A DNA stretch of 64,000 bases from Comamonas testosteroni (lineage in GTDB: Bacteria > Pseudomonadota > Gammaproteobacteria > Burkholderiales > Burkholderiaceae_C): NCBI RefSeq assembly GCF_014076415.1, contig NZ_CP043568.1, positions 2,294,001 to 2,358,000 on the forward strand, written 5' to 3'. The notes beneath the pieces are model-generated. The model saw only the letters and a program-made list of their open reading frames with translations. It had not been told where the DNA came from and did no database searches. Positions within the stretch are counted from its first letter, which is position 1. Each line of letters begins with the position of its first letter. Positions 35,162-43,344 of this stretch are shown here, piece by piece. Position numbers and translations under genes: made by a program.

Positions 35162-36161
35162 TGTGAATGCGGCAGCCATGCATGGCGGTACCGATGCGCT
35201 GGGCGTTCCGGCGCACGATTTTTCGACCAATCGCAATGCCTGCGGGCCTTGTCCCATGGCCGTGAAGGCGTTGCAGGCCGCCCATGTGGCGCAATACCCC
35301 GATCCGCAATACGGGGCATTGCGCACGCAGCTGGCGGCTTTTCATGGCGTGGCGGTGGAGCGCATCCTGATCGGCGGAAGCGGCAGCGAGCTGATTCATC
35401 GCCTCACGCTGCACGCTGTGCGCAGCGGTGCCAAAAGCGTGCAGTTTCCCCAGCATCACTATGGTGACTATCTGCAGGCCGCGCGGGTATGGCGGCTGGC
35501 GCTGTGCCGCCGCACAGAAGCGGCCGTGGCGCCGGTGCTCGGCTGGGCCTGTGAGCCTTCAAGCCCGCTGGGGGCGATGGAAGACATTTGGCCTGCCTGG
35601 CAGCAGCCGCCGGCGCAGAAGGAATGGCGCGTGCTGGACTGCGCCTACCGTCCGCTATGGCTGGAGGGCCAGCCACCCGGGCGCGATCTCGACGGTGTCT
35701 GGCAGCTGTGGACGCCCAACAAGGCCCTGGGCATGACGGGGGTGCGGGCTGCCTATGCGATTGCGCCCATGCAGGTCGCAGCCGCAGAGCTGCAGGCGCT
35801 GAACGCGCTGGCGGCATCCTGGGTGGTGGGCTCGCATGGCGTGGCCATGCTGCAGGCCTGGGTGACGGACGAGGTGCAGCAATGGCTGGCCCACAGCCTG
35901 ATGACCTTGCGCCGCTGGAAGGCGCAGCAGCTTGCGCTGTGCGAGAGGCTGGGCTGGCAGGTTGTTCCCGGTCATCAGGCCAATTACTTTGTCGCAGGTC
36001 TGCCGCTGGCAGAGCTTGCCGCGCCTCTGGCCGGGCTGCGTGCCCAGGGCATCAAGCTGCGCGACTGCGCAAGCTTTGGCCTGAGCGGCCATGTGCGGCT
36101 GGGCGTACTGCCGCCCGTGTCGCAGGCCGCGCTGGAGCAAGCCTGGAAAAGCATTGAATGA
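35154..36161 (+). CDS. cobC: Threonine-phosphate decarboxylase / CobC-type PLP enzyme
   Basis: Fold-type I PLP protein of 335 residues, like CobC/CobD decarboxylases that supply aminopropanol phosphate for the nucleotide loop. Visible motifs are DFSTNRNACGPCP (the N-terminal substrate region), GGSGSELIHRL, and the PLP lysine in TPNKALGMTGVRAAY. GAGAGGAAGG lies before the ATG at 35154, which overlaps cobD by eight bases. Family members can also be aminotransferases, but the context settles the role. Confidence 0.88.
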   Translation: MFDVNAAAMHGGTDALGVPAHDFSTNRNACGPCPMAVKALQAAHVAQYPDPQYGALRTQLAAFHGVAVERILIGGSGSELIHRLTLHAVRSGAKSVQFPQHHYGDYLQAARVWRLALCRRTEAAVAPVLGWACEPSSPLGAMEDIWPAWQQPPAQKEWRVLDCAYRPLWLEGQPPGRDLDGVWQLWTPNKALGMTGVRAAYAIAPMQVAAAELQALNALAASWVVGSHGVAMLQAWVTDEVQQWLAHSLMTLRRWKAQQLALCERLGWQVVPGHQANYFVAGLPLAELAAPLAGLRAQGIKLRDCASFGLSGHVRLGVLPPVSQAALEQAWKSIE

Positions 36162-37012
36162 CCTTGCCGATCAGACCTGATGAGCGCAAGACGCTACCAT
36201 TTCCCATGGACACTGAAACCTTGAAGCTGCGCTCGGTGCTGGTGGAGCGCTATGTCACGCCGCTGCGTGAAGGCGGCTCCATGCCGGCGATTGTCGAGGC
36301 CGACGACCTGGGCACCTATGTGCTCAAGTTCCGGGGCGCCGGGCAGGGCGTGCGCGCGCTGATGGCCGAGATCATCTCGGGCGGCATGGCACGTGCGCTG
36401 GGCCTGCCGGTGCCTGAAATCGTGCTGCTGCACCTGAACGGCGACCTGTCCCGCACCGAGTCCGACCCCGAGATTCAGGATCTGATTCGCGCCAGCGACG
36501 GGCTGAACGTGGGGCTGGACTATCTGCCGGGCTCCATCAACTTTGACCCGGCAGTGGACGTGGTGGACGATGACTTTGCCTCGCGCCTGGTGTGGTTCGA
36601 CACCCTGGTCAGCAATGTGGATCGCACGGCGCGCAACACCAATATGCTGATGTACCAGAAGCAGCCCTGGCTGATCGATCATGGCGCGAGTCTGACGTTT
36701 CACCATGCCTGGAACGGAACGGTTGCCGATCCGGCCAAGCCTTTTGCGCCCAGTGCCGAGCATGTGCTGCTGCCACAGGCCAGCCAGCTGGCGCAGCTGG
36801 ATGCGCAACTGGCCGCCAAGCTTGGACCCGAAGTGCTCAAGAGCATCGTGGACGAGGTTCCCGACTGCTTTCTGGAGCAGGCCGCTGCCGACAAAGAGGG
36901 CGAAGTGCTCAGGAATGTGCAGGCCCATCGCGCGGCCTATGTGAATTATTTCGTGGCCCGGCTTGCCGAGCGTGGCCGCTGGCTGCAAGGAGTGATCGAT
37001 GCACGCGCATGA
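36158..37012 (+). CDS. HipA-like kinase family protein
   Basis: A 284-residue protein (or 268 if starting at Met 36206) with a HipA-type kinase fold: an N-lobe with YVLKF supplying the ATP lysine, ARALGLPVPEIVLL, then the catalytic region SNVDRTARNTNML and the metal-binding WLIDHGASL. There is no HipB antitoxin; instead the next gene encodes a DUF3037 protein, overlapping by 14 bases. The pair sits inside the cob operon between cobC and cobQ, coupled to cobC by an ATGA overlap. Its substrate is unknown. A role linked to corrinoid metabolism is only an inference from position. Confidence 0.82.
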   Translation: MTLPIRPDERKTLPFPMDTETLKLRSVLVERYVTPLREGGSMPAIVEADDLGTYVLKFRGAGQGVRALMAEIISGGMARALGLPVPEIVLLHLNGDLSRTESDPEIQDLIRASDGLNVGLDYLPGSINFDPAVDVVDDDFASRLVWFDTLVSNVDRTARNTNMLMYQKQPWLIDHGASLTFHHAWNGTVADPAKPFAPSAEHVLLPQASQLAQLDAQLAAKLGPEVLKSIVDEVPDCFLEQAAADKEGEVLRNVQAHRAAYVNYFVARLAERGRWLQGVIDARA

Positions 37013-37400
37013 GGTCTACGACTACGCCATCGTGCGGGTAGTGCCGCGCGTGGAACGTGAGGAATTTGTGAATGCAGGCGTGATCCTCTCCTGCCAGCGC
37101 ACCGGCCATCTGCAGGCCGCCGTGGCCCTTGACGAAAAGCGTCTGCTGGCGCTGGACCCGAATGTGGACCTTGAGGCCGTGCACCGTCACTTGGGCTCCA
37201 TCGTGGCCATCTGTGAAGGCAGGGTCGATGGGGGGCCGATTGCGCGGCTGCCCATGCGCGCGCGCTACCACTGGCTCACGGCCAAGCGCAGCAGCATCAT
37301 CCAGACCTCGCCCTCGCATATGGGCATGTGCACCCATCCCGGCGAGGCGCTGGCCAGAATCCTGCAGCGCGTGGTGCTGCCGATCCCAACCGAGATTTAA
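36999..37400 (+). CDS. DUF3037 family protein
   Basis: A 133-residue soluble protein. The opening YDYAIVRVVPRVEREEFVNAG is the hallmark of DUF3037. It overlaps the HipA-like gene by 14 bases and ends four bases before cobQ, so all three are cotranscribed. DUF3037 genes commonly accompany HipA-like kinase genes, suggesting a partner or substrate of the kinase. No catalytic motif is evident. Confidence 0.85.
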   Translation: MHAHEVYDYAIVRVVPRVEREEFVNAGVILSCQRTGHLQAAVALDEKRLLALDPNVDLEAVHRHLGSIVAICEGRVDGGPIARLPMRARYHWLTAKRSSIIQTSPSHMGMCTHPGEALARILQRVVLPIPTEI

Positions 37401-37403
37401 GAC

Positions 37404-38858
37404 ATGACAGCACGTTGCATCATGGTGCTGGGTACCAGCAGTGGCGCGGGAAAAAGCTGGGTGGCCACGGCACTGTGTGCCTACTACCGCAGCCAGGGCC
37501 TGAAGGTTGCGCCGTTCAAGGCGCAGAACATGAGCAACAACGCGCGCGTTGTGGCCACGCCCGAGGGCCGTTGGGGCGAGATCGGCACGGCTCAGTATCT
37601 GCAGGCGCTGGCCGGGGGGGCCGTGCCCGATGTACGCATGAATCCGCTGCTGCTCAAGCCCGAGGCGGACACGCGCAGCCAGGTGGTGCTGTTCGGACAG
37701 GTCAATGACGAGCTGAGCGCCATGCCCTGGAGGGGGCGAAGCCTCAAGGTCTGGCCGCAGATCGCGCAGGCGCTGGACGAGCTGTGTGCCGAAAACGATG
37801 TGGTGGTGATCGAAGGCGCAGGCTCGCCGGCCGAAATCAATCTGCATGCCAGCGATGTGGTCAATATGCGTGTGGCCAAGCATTGCAACGCACATTGCCT
37901 GCTGGTCTCGGACATAGACCGCGGCGGTGCCTTTGCCCATCTCTACGGCACCTGGGCACTGCTGCCTGAGGATGAGCAAAAGCTCATCAAGGGCTTTGTG
38001 CTCAACAAGTTCCGTGGCGATGCCGCACTGCTGGCACCGGCGCCCCAGATGCTGGAAGAGAAGACGGGGGTACCCACGGTGGCCTGCATTCCCATGCAGT
38101 TCCAGCACGGTCTGCCCGAAGAGGATGGCGTGTTCGATGATCGCGGCAGCACGGGAGCCGGGCGGGCCGTTCACACCACGATTGCCATCATCGCCTATCC
38201 GCGCATCAGCAATCTCGATGAATTTCAGCCCCTGCTGCAAGTGCCGGGCGTGCGCGTGGTCTGGGCTCGCTCTCCCGCGCAACTCGCCGAGGCGGACTGG
38301 GTCATTCTGCCGGGCAGCAAAGCCACGGCTGCCGACCTGGCCTGGATGCGTACGCAAGGGCTGGATGCAGCCGTCGTCGCTCATGCCGAACTCGGCAAGC
38401 GCGTGCTGGGCATTTGCGGCGGTCTGCAGATGCTGGGTGAGGCGCTGATCGATCTGCATGGCGTGGACGGCAATGCCGCAGGCCTGGGTCTGCTGCCGCT
38501 GGCGACATTGTTTGCGCAGGACAAGACCGTGCAGCCAACGACCCTGCAACTGCCTGATCTGCAAGCCCCATGGAATGCCCTGAGCGGCGTGACAGTACGT
38601 GGCTACGAGATCCACCATGGCCAGACTCAGCTTCGTGCCGACATGCAGATGGCCAGCGTGCGACCGGCTCAGGAACTATTGCCCGGCATGCTATGGCAGG
38701 GTGGCAACAGCGCTGTCATCGGTACCTATCTGCACGGCCTGTTTGAAAACGCCGAGGTAATTCATGCGCTGTTCGGCCACGATGCACCCAGCCTGGAGCA
38801 GGTGTTTGCGCGGCTGGCGCAGGGCGTGGGGCAATGGTTTGAGCCGGGCGCGCTCTGA
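37404..38858 (+). CDS. cobQ: Cobyric acid synthase
   Basis: A 484-residue amidase that converts adenosylcobyrinic acid a,c-diamide to adenosylcobyric acid with four glutamine-dependent amidations. The N-terminal dethiobiotin-synthetase-like domain begins VLGTSSGAGKSWV and includes PFKAQNMSNN; the amidotransferase domain has the Cys in GICGGLQML and the later YEIHHGQT. The length and domain order match CobQ rather than CobB. It follows the DUF3037 gene by three bases. Confidence 0.95.
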   Translation: MTARCIMVLGTSSGAGKSWVATALCAYYRSQGLKVAPFKAQNMSNNARVVATPEGRWGEIGTAQYLQALAGGAVPDVRMNPLLLKPEADTRSQVVLFGQVNDELSAMPWRGRSLKVWPQIAQALDELCAENDVVVIEGAGSPAEINLHASDVVNMRVAKHCNAHCLLVSDIDRGGAFAHLYGTWALLPEDEQKLIKGFVLNKFRGDAALLAPAPQMLEEKTGVPTVACIPMQFQHGLPEEDGVFDDRGSTGAGRAVHTTIAIIAYPRISNLDEFQPLLQVPGVRVVWARSPAQLAEADWVILPGSKATAADLAWMRTQGLDAAVVAHAELGKRVLGICGGLQMLGEALIDLHGVDGNAAGLGLLPLATLFAQDKTVQPTTLQLPDLQAPWNALSGVTVRGYEIHHGQTQLRADMQMASVRPAQELLPGMLWQGGNSAVIGTYLHGLFENAEVIHALFGHDAPSLEQVFARLAQGVGQWFEPGAL

Positions 38859-38975
38859 GCTTCGGCCTGGTTTGTAGGACTGATCCGGCGGGCTCATAGC
38901 CGCTGAACCGATAAGTCTCGCCTGAGAGTGCGTGCAAGCTGACCGGGCTATTCACTTTTTGGAATGGAGTTGCGT

Positions 38976-39404
38976 ATGGCTTTTTTCAAGGTTCAGACTC
39001 TTCAACTAGCTTTGGGTGCAGCGGTTTTGTCACTGGCAGGCATGGCCAGCGCACAGGTGGATGCAGCCAAGCCGGCGGCTGAGGCAGCTGCGATGGATGC
39101 GGCCAAGCCTGCGATGAAAAAGCACCACCACCGCCATCATCACAAGGGCCAGCGTCCCATGCGCGAGAGCAATTCGTCTTCTCGCGAGGCGATGGCTGCC
39201 AATGCCGAAGCCAAGAAGGGCAAGCTCGACGACGGCCAGGGCATGAGCCAGTACGAGCGCAATGCCTATGCCCGCTGCGGCGTGTTCAAGACCGAAATCG
39301 ACAAGCAGGCCTGTATGGCGCGTGTCAAGGACGGCGCTGTCAGCGGCTCGGTCAAGGATGGCGGCATCCTGCGCGAAATCACGGTTGAGGAAGTCATTCG
39401 CTGA
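38976..39404 (+). CDS. Secreted histidine-rich protein within the cob cluster
   Basis: A 142-residue protein with a clear signal peptide (about 26 residues, ending MASAQ), an Ala/Lys/Pro linker, then KKHHHRHHHK (six His in seven positions, residues 50-56), and a more ordered C-terminal part with two Cys (ARCGVF and KQACMARV). GGAG precedes the ATG at 38976. I recognise no family. The His cluster suggests metal binding in the periplasm; its place between cobQ and cobT makes cobalt or nickel a reasonable guess, not a demonstrated one. A strong terminator follows. Confidence 0.75.
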   Translation: MAFFKVQTLQLALGAAVLSLAGMASAQVDAAKPAAEAAAMDAAKPAMKKHHHRHHHKGQRPMRESNSSSREAMAANAEAKKGKLDDGQGMSQYERNAYARCGVFKTEIDKQACMARVKDGAVSGSVKDGGILREITVEEVIR

Positions 39405-39426
39405 TGCTTTTGCAGCGTCTTCAGCC

Positions 39427-39448
39427 AAGGCCCTTCGGGGCCTTTTTT
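39427..39448 (+). terminator. Intrinsic terminator after the His-rich gene
   Basis: AAGGCCC/GGGCCTT stem capped by a stable TTCG tetraloop and followed by a T run. It separates the cobB-cobQ-His-rich transcript from cobT. Confidence 0.88.
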
Positions 39449-39576
39449 CATGCTGCGCCTGAGCAATCGACGAACTTGGTGTTCCGGTGCCGATGAAAGC
39501 GCGATACTTGCAGGATCCCAAAAACGTGCCTTCCGTATCCCGGTGGTGGATGGCACTCAGGCCTGATGCACCGGGA

Positions 39577-40701
39577 ATGAATGCACGCATGAGCTCCGCT
39601 TCTTTTTCCGAATTCCTACCGTCCACCATCTGGTCCTGCCCGCAGGTGCAGGACATCCATGACGCGGCGCTGAAAGCCCGCGTCCAGCATCGCCTGGATT
39701 TCAAGACCAAGCCTCAGGGATCGCTGGGCGTGCTGGAACAACTGGCCTTGCGCATTGCCGGCATCGTGGGTTGCGAGACTCCCAATCTGTATGCGCCGCA
39801 GATGGTGGTGTTCGCTGCGGATCATGGACTGGCTGCTCAGGGTGTGTCGGCCTATCCGGTCGACGTGACCTGGCAGATGGTGGAGAACTTCCTCGCTGGC
39901 GGCGCGGCCGTGAGCGTGCTGTCCCTGCAGAACGGAATTGATCTGAATGTGGTCGACTGCGGCGTGGCCCGCGACTTTGAGGTGCGCGAGCAGGATCCTG
40001 CGCACAAGCTTCCCAAGGCCCATGAGCCGCGCCTGTGGCGGCGCAAGGTGGCTTATGGCACGGCGGACTGCAGCCAGGGCCCGGCCATGAGCGAAGCCCA
40101 ATGTGCGATGGCGCTGCGCAATGGCGCAGAACTGGTCAAGAAACTGCCGGGCAATGCACTGTTGCTGGGCGAGATGGGCATAGGCAATACATCCAGCGCT
40201 TCATTGCTGCTGGCGCGTCTGTGTGGCGAGCCGGTGGAGGAGGTGACCGGGGTGGGCACGGGCCTGAGCAGCGAAGGCCTGGCACGCAAGATCGCCGTGC
40301 TCGGGCGGGTGCTGGACTTTCATGCCGGCGTGCAAGAACCACTGGCCGTACTGGCTGCCATGGGCGGGCTGGAGATCGCCACCATGACGGGAGCCGTGCT
40401 GCAGGCCGCTGCCGAACGCCGCCTGATCGTGGTGGACGGCTTTATCACCACGGCTGCCGTGCTGGTGGCCAGTCGCCTGCAGCCCCATGTGCTGCAGCGC
40501 TGCGTGTATGCGCACCGATCGGGTGAGCCGGGTCATGCCCGCCTGCTGGCCCACCTTCAGGCCCAGCCCATGCTGGACTGGCAATTGCGCTTGGGCGAGG
40601 GTTCTGGCGCGGCGCTGGTCTGGCCGCTGCTGCGCTCGGCCTGCACCATGCTCAACGAAATGGCCAGTTTTGAATCGGCCGGCGTCAGCGGCAAGAGCTG
40701 A
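39577..40701 (+). CDS. cobT: Nicotinate-nucleotide:DMB phosphoribosyltransferase
   Basis: Activates DMB to alpha-ribazole phosphate for attachment to the corrin ring. Family features are KPQGSLGVLE near the N-terminus, FAADHGLAAQGVSAYP, GEMGIGNTSSAS and the catalytic Glu in RLGEGSGAAL near the C-terminus. The start is uncertain: 39577 or 39589 give the usual length, while the frame to 39487 lacks conservation and overlaps the terminator region. Being behind a terminator it probably has its own promoter. The usual next gene, cobS/cobV, is absent. Confidence 0.93.
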   Translation: MNARMSSASFSEFLPSTIWSCPQVQDIHDAALKARVQHRLDFKTKPQGSLGVLEQLALRIAGIVGCETPNLYAPQMVVFAADHGLAAQGVSAYPVDVTWQMVENFLAGGAAVSVLSLQNGIDLNVVDCGVARDFEVREQDPAHKLPKAHEPRLWRRKVAYGTADCSQGPAMSEAQCAMALRNGAELVKKLPGNALLLGEMGIGNTSSASLLLARLCGEPVEEVTGVGTGLSSEGLARKIAVLGRVLDFHAGVQEPLAVLAAMGGLEIATMTGAVLQAAAERRLIVVDGFITTAAVLVASRLQPHVLQRCVYAHRSGEPGHARLLAHLQAQPMLDWQLRLGEGSGAALVWPLLRSACTMLNEMASFESAGVSGKS

Positions 40702-40708
40702 GGAACTT

Positions 40709-40760
40709 GAAAAAATATAGCTGCAAGCGCTTTGTGGATATTCGCTTAAGGCGTTTTTAG
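40709..40760. repeat. Imperfect palindrome between cobT and nth
   Basis: Arms around ATAGCTGCAAGCGC and GCTTAAGGCGTTTTTAGCT, located in the short gap between converging genes. It shares ATAGCTGC with the palindrome in cobD. It may belong to a dispersed REP-like family; I cannot count genome copies from one window. Confidence 0.4.
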
Positions 40761-41419
40761 CTCTTTTTGCCAGCTGCCGGTGCCGGGGTTTTGGGCGTGA
40801 AATCGCAGTATTTTGAAGCCACGCATTCCCAGCAGCGGGGCTTGCGCGCCTGGCAGACATAGCGGCCCAGCAGGATCAGCCAGTGATGGGAGTCCACCGC
40901 GTATTCATCGGGTACGCGCTTGAGCAGCTGCTTTTCGACTTCCAGCGGATTCTTGCCGGGTGCGAGCCCCGTGCGGTTGCTGACGCGGAAGATGTGCGTG
41001 TCCACGGCCATGGTGGGCTGACCGAAAGCCACGTTGAGCACCACATTGGCGGTTTTGCGGCCTACACCGGGAAGGGCTTCCAGCTCTTCACGAGTTCTGG
41101 GTACTGTGCCTCCATGCAGCTGAACCAGCATGCGGCAGGTCTCCATCAGATGCTTGGCCTTGCTGCGGTACAGGCCTATGGTCTTGATGTAGCTCTCCAG
41201 CCCCTCAAGCCCCAGATCCAGAATGGCCTGCGGAGTGTTGGCAACAGGAAAAAGCTTGCGCGTGGCCTTGTTCACTCCCACGTCGGTGGCCTGGGCAGAC
41301 AGCAGCACGGCGGTCAGCAACTCGAACACCGTGGTGTATTCCAGCTCGGTTTGTGGCGTGGGGTTGGCGGCCTTGAGCGCAGCAAAAAACGGCGCTATAT
41401 CGTTTTTCTTCATGGGCAA
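40757..41419 (-). CDS. nth: Endonuclease III
   Basis: Base-excision repair glycosylase/AP lyase of 220 residues for oxidised pyrimidines. The helix-hairpin-helix LPGVGRKTANVVL includes the catalytic Lys, the catalytic Asp lies in AVDTHIFRV, and the C-terminal 4Fe-4S loop has Cys spaced x6, x2 and x5 (VCQARKPRCWECVASKYC). The length is normal. It converges on cobT and is not part of the cobalamin cluster. Confidence 0.96.
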   Translation of the reverse strand: MPMKKNDIAPFFAALKAANPTPQTELEYTTVFELLTAVLLSAQATDVGVNKATRKLFPVANTPQAILDLGLEGLESYIKTIGLYRSKAKHLMETCRMLVQLHGGTVPRTREELEALPGVGRKTANVVLNVAFGQPTMAVDTHIFRVSNRTGLAPGKNPLEVEKQLLKRVPDEYAVDSHHWLILLGRYVCQARKPRCWECVASKYCDFTPKTPAPAAGKKS

Positions 41420-41453
41420 TATTGTGGCTTGTCGTTCAGGGAGAGGGACAAAG

Positions 41454-41480
41454 AAAAAGCCGCTGCAATATACAGCGGCT
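41454..41480 (-). terminator. Intrinsic terminator after the TpsB gene
   Basis: AGCCGCTG/CAGCGGCT stem with a seven-base loop. Read on the minus strand it ends in a T run, 23 bases after the stop of the gene at 41503. Confidence 0.85.
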
Positions 41481-41502
41481 CGGCGGGCGCAACAGCGGCG
41501 AG

Positions 41503-43245
41503 TCAGGGGTCCAGGTTGTAACTCAACACAAGGCTGTAGCGCAGTTCCCTATCGGGATTGTTGACGGAACGATCGCCCAGCGGCTTGCTCATGGCCAGGT
41601 CCAGTGCGTAGTGGCGGCTGTCGGACAGGCGCAGGCCCAGGCTGGCAGAGCGCAGCGTATTGCCTCTGACGCCGCTGGTCTGCTGATGCGTGCGTGCCCA
41701 CTCATAGAGCAGATAGGGTTCGGCCGACTTGATCCAGACCTGGTTGATGAGGAACTGGTAGTTGAGCTCGGCACTGGCGCCTACGCCGGAGTCGCCCGAG
41801 AACTCGCCAGCCTGATAGCCGCGGCCGAAGCGGGTGGAGCCAAAGGAGATTTTCTCCGGGACGGGAAGAATGTCGGCACTGTATTGCCCGCCCACGGCAA
41901 AAGCGGCGCCCATCTTGTTCGCGAAGCGATGGCGCTGTGCATAGTCGGCGGTGATGCGTGTGAAGTCCAGCTTGGCCGGATTTTCAAGCTTTTGCAGCAA
42001 GCCCTGCCGATAGTAGAGGTCCAGATTTTTGTAGGCCCCCAGACTGTCCAGGCCGTGGGCCAGCAAGACCGAAGCCGAGCGGGTGGTGGTCTTGCCAAAG
42101 GACGCCCAGGCCATTTGCGCATAGAGCGTGCGAACCTTTTCCTCGCGCAGCAGGGAGGCCTGGCTATCGGCCAGTTCACGGCTGTAATTGATGGCATACA
42201 GACCCGCCGTGGTGCTGAGCTGGGTGGTATTGCTCAAGATCCATGGGTGGCTGATATTGAAGTCCAGCTTGCGCTGCTGTGTCAGGTCGTCAATGCCGGG
42301 AATGCGCGTTGCAGGCGGGTTGAAGCTGCGGTAGTCGGAATAGCTGACACGTGCCTGCGTACCCTCGGGTTTCAGTTGCTGAGTGAAGCCTATGCTGCCG
42401 AAACGCTCCTTGTCGGGGTTCTGCAACATCGCCGAAGCCTGAAGCTGGCTGCCTGCCCACAAGGGGTCATTCAGGGTGAGAGATGCAATGATGCGCGGCG
42501 TGGGCTTGCGAGCCTCGCCTCCGACGGTGACGGCAATGGGCTTGTGCTTGGATTTGATGACCAGGGGCACTGCACCATCGGTGGTGGTCGGCAGATTGGC
42601 CGACGCTGTGATCTGCACTCCAGGAAGGCGTGCCATCAGCTGGGTCTGGTGCTGAAAGGTTTTGGTGGTCAAAGGCCTCTCAACGAGCAGCGGCTGGGCA
42701 ATTTCGCGTATCTGCTCCTCGGAGCGACCGAAGTTCCCCTCCAGATTCAAGCTCTGTACATAGCCCTCGACCACGATGACCTGCACCGCACCATTGGCAA
42801 AGTCCTGCGGAGGAAGGTAGGCAAAAGAAAGGGCGTAGCCATGGCGTTGATACAGCTCGCTGACCTTCTGGGTCGCGGCGTTGAGCTCGCCCACCGTATG
42901 CGTGCCATTGATGAAGGGCGTGAAAAGCGCGCTGACCTCTTCGAAAGGAATTGCCGTGCTTCCCTGCACATTGACGCCACGTACTGCGACCCGGAGGTTG
43001 ATGAGATCCTGAAGACTAGGCTGAGGCTTGTCTATCTGCATCGGTACCTGCCTGGGCTGCTGCTGCAGATTCCTTGCAGCTTCGGGTGTCTGGGGCAGGC
43101 TGTTGAGCGGGTTGCCAGCCTGCTGTGACCAGGCCAGAGGAGCCCAGGCCGCAAGTGCCAGTGCCTGAATCCTGTAGCTGATGCGGCCCTGTGGTTTTGC
43201 TTTTGACTGCAAAAGTCCCTCCTGTTCTATTTTTATGACTCTCAT
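41503..43245 (-). CDS. Two-partner secretion outer-membrane transporter (TpsB, ShlB/FhaC family)
   Basis: A 580-residue Omp85-superfamily protein. A signal peptide (ending LAWSQ, after an unusually long charged N-region) is followed by a Gln-rich linker, POTRA domains (VQVIVVEGYVQSLNLEGN) and a 16-strand barrel. The conserved loop-6 motif appears as FGRGYQAGEFSGD. It should translocate a TpsA-type exoprotein across the outer membrane. No TpsA haemagglutinin/haemolysin gene is adjacent; the upstream gene is a Gly-rich lipoprotein, separated by a terminator. The C-terminus ends NLDP rather than in an aromatic residue. Confidence 0.88.
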   Translation of the reverse strand: MRVIKIEQEGLLQSKAKPQGRISYRIQALALAAWAPLAWSQQAGNPLNSLPQTPEAARNLQQQPRQVPMQIDKPQPSLQDLINLRVAVRGVNVQGSTAIPFEEVSALFTPFINGTHTVGELNAATQKVSELYQRHGYALSFAYLPPQDFANGAVQVIVVEGYVQSLNLEGNFGRSEEQIREIAQPLLVERPLTTKTFQHQTQLMARLPGVQITASANLPTTTDGAVPLVIKSKHKPIAVTVGGEARKPTPRIIASLTLNDPLWAGSQLQASAMLQNPDKERFGSIGFTQQLKPEGTQARVSYSDYRSFNPPATRIPGIDDLTQQRKLDFNISHPWILSNTTQLSTTAGLYAINYSRELADSQASLLREEKVRTLYAQMAWASFGKTTTRSASVLLAHGLDSLGAYKNLDLYYRQGLLQKLENPAKLDFTRITADYAQRHRFANKMGAAFAVGGQYSADILPVPEKISFGSTRFGRGYQAGEFSGDSGVGASAELNYQFLINQVWIKSAEPYLLYEWARTHQQTSGVRGNTLRSASLGLRLSDSRHYALDLAMSKPLGDRSVNNPDRELRYSLVLSYNLDP

Positions 43246-43284
43246 TGTTCCCTACCTCCCCAGAACTGGGTATGGGGCTTTCGT

Positions 43285-43308
43285 AAAAAAGCCCGCCTGC
43301 AGGCGGGC
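43285..43308 (-). terminator. Terminator between the Gly-rich lipoprotein gene and tpsB
   Basis: A perfect GCCCGCC/GGCGGGC stem with a TGCA loop and a T run on the minus strand, 36 bases after the lipoprotein stop and 40 bases before the tpsB start. It may only reduce readthrough. Confidence 0.88.
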
Positions 43309-43344
43309 CAGGCTCAAGCGGTGCACAGACCACCGCCGTTCCCC

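Noticed and set aside
36158..37012. HipBA-type toxin-antitoxin system
   Set aside because: There is no HipB-like DNA-binding antitoxin beside it and the partner is DUF3037, so I describe only a HipA-like kinase.
36909..38618. 569-codon minus-strand frame
   Set aside because: It is a shadow of cobQ and the DUF3037 gene, both with strong family motifs, and is unusually rich in His, Gln and Arg.
41422..43128. Long + strand open frame across the TpsB gene
   Set aside because: TpsB on the other strand has clear POTRA and loop-6 motifs; the + frame has no recognisable features.
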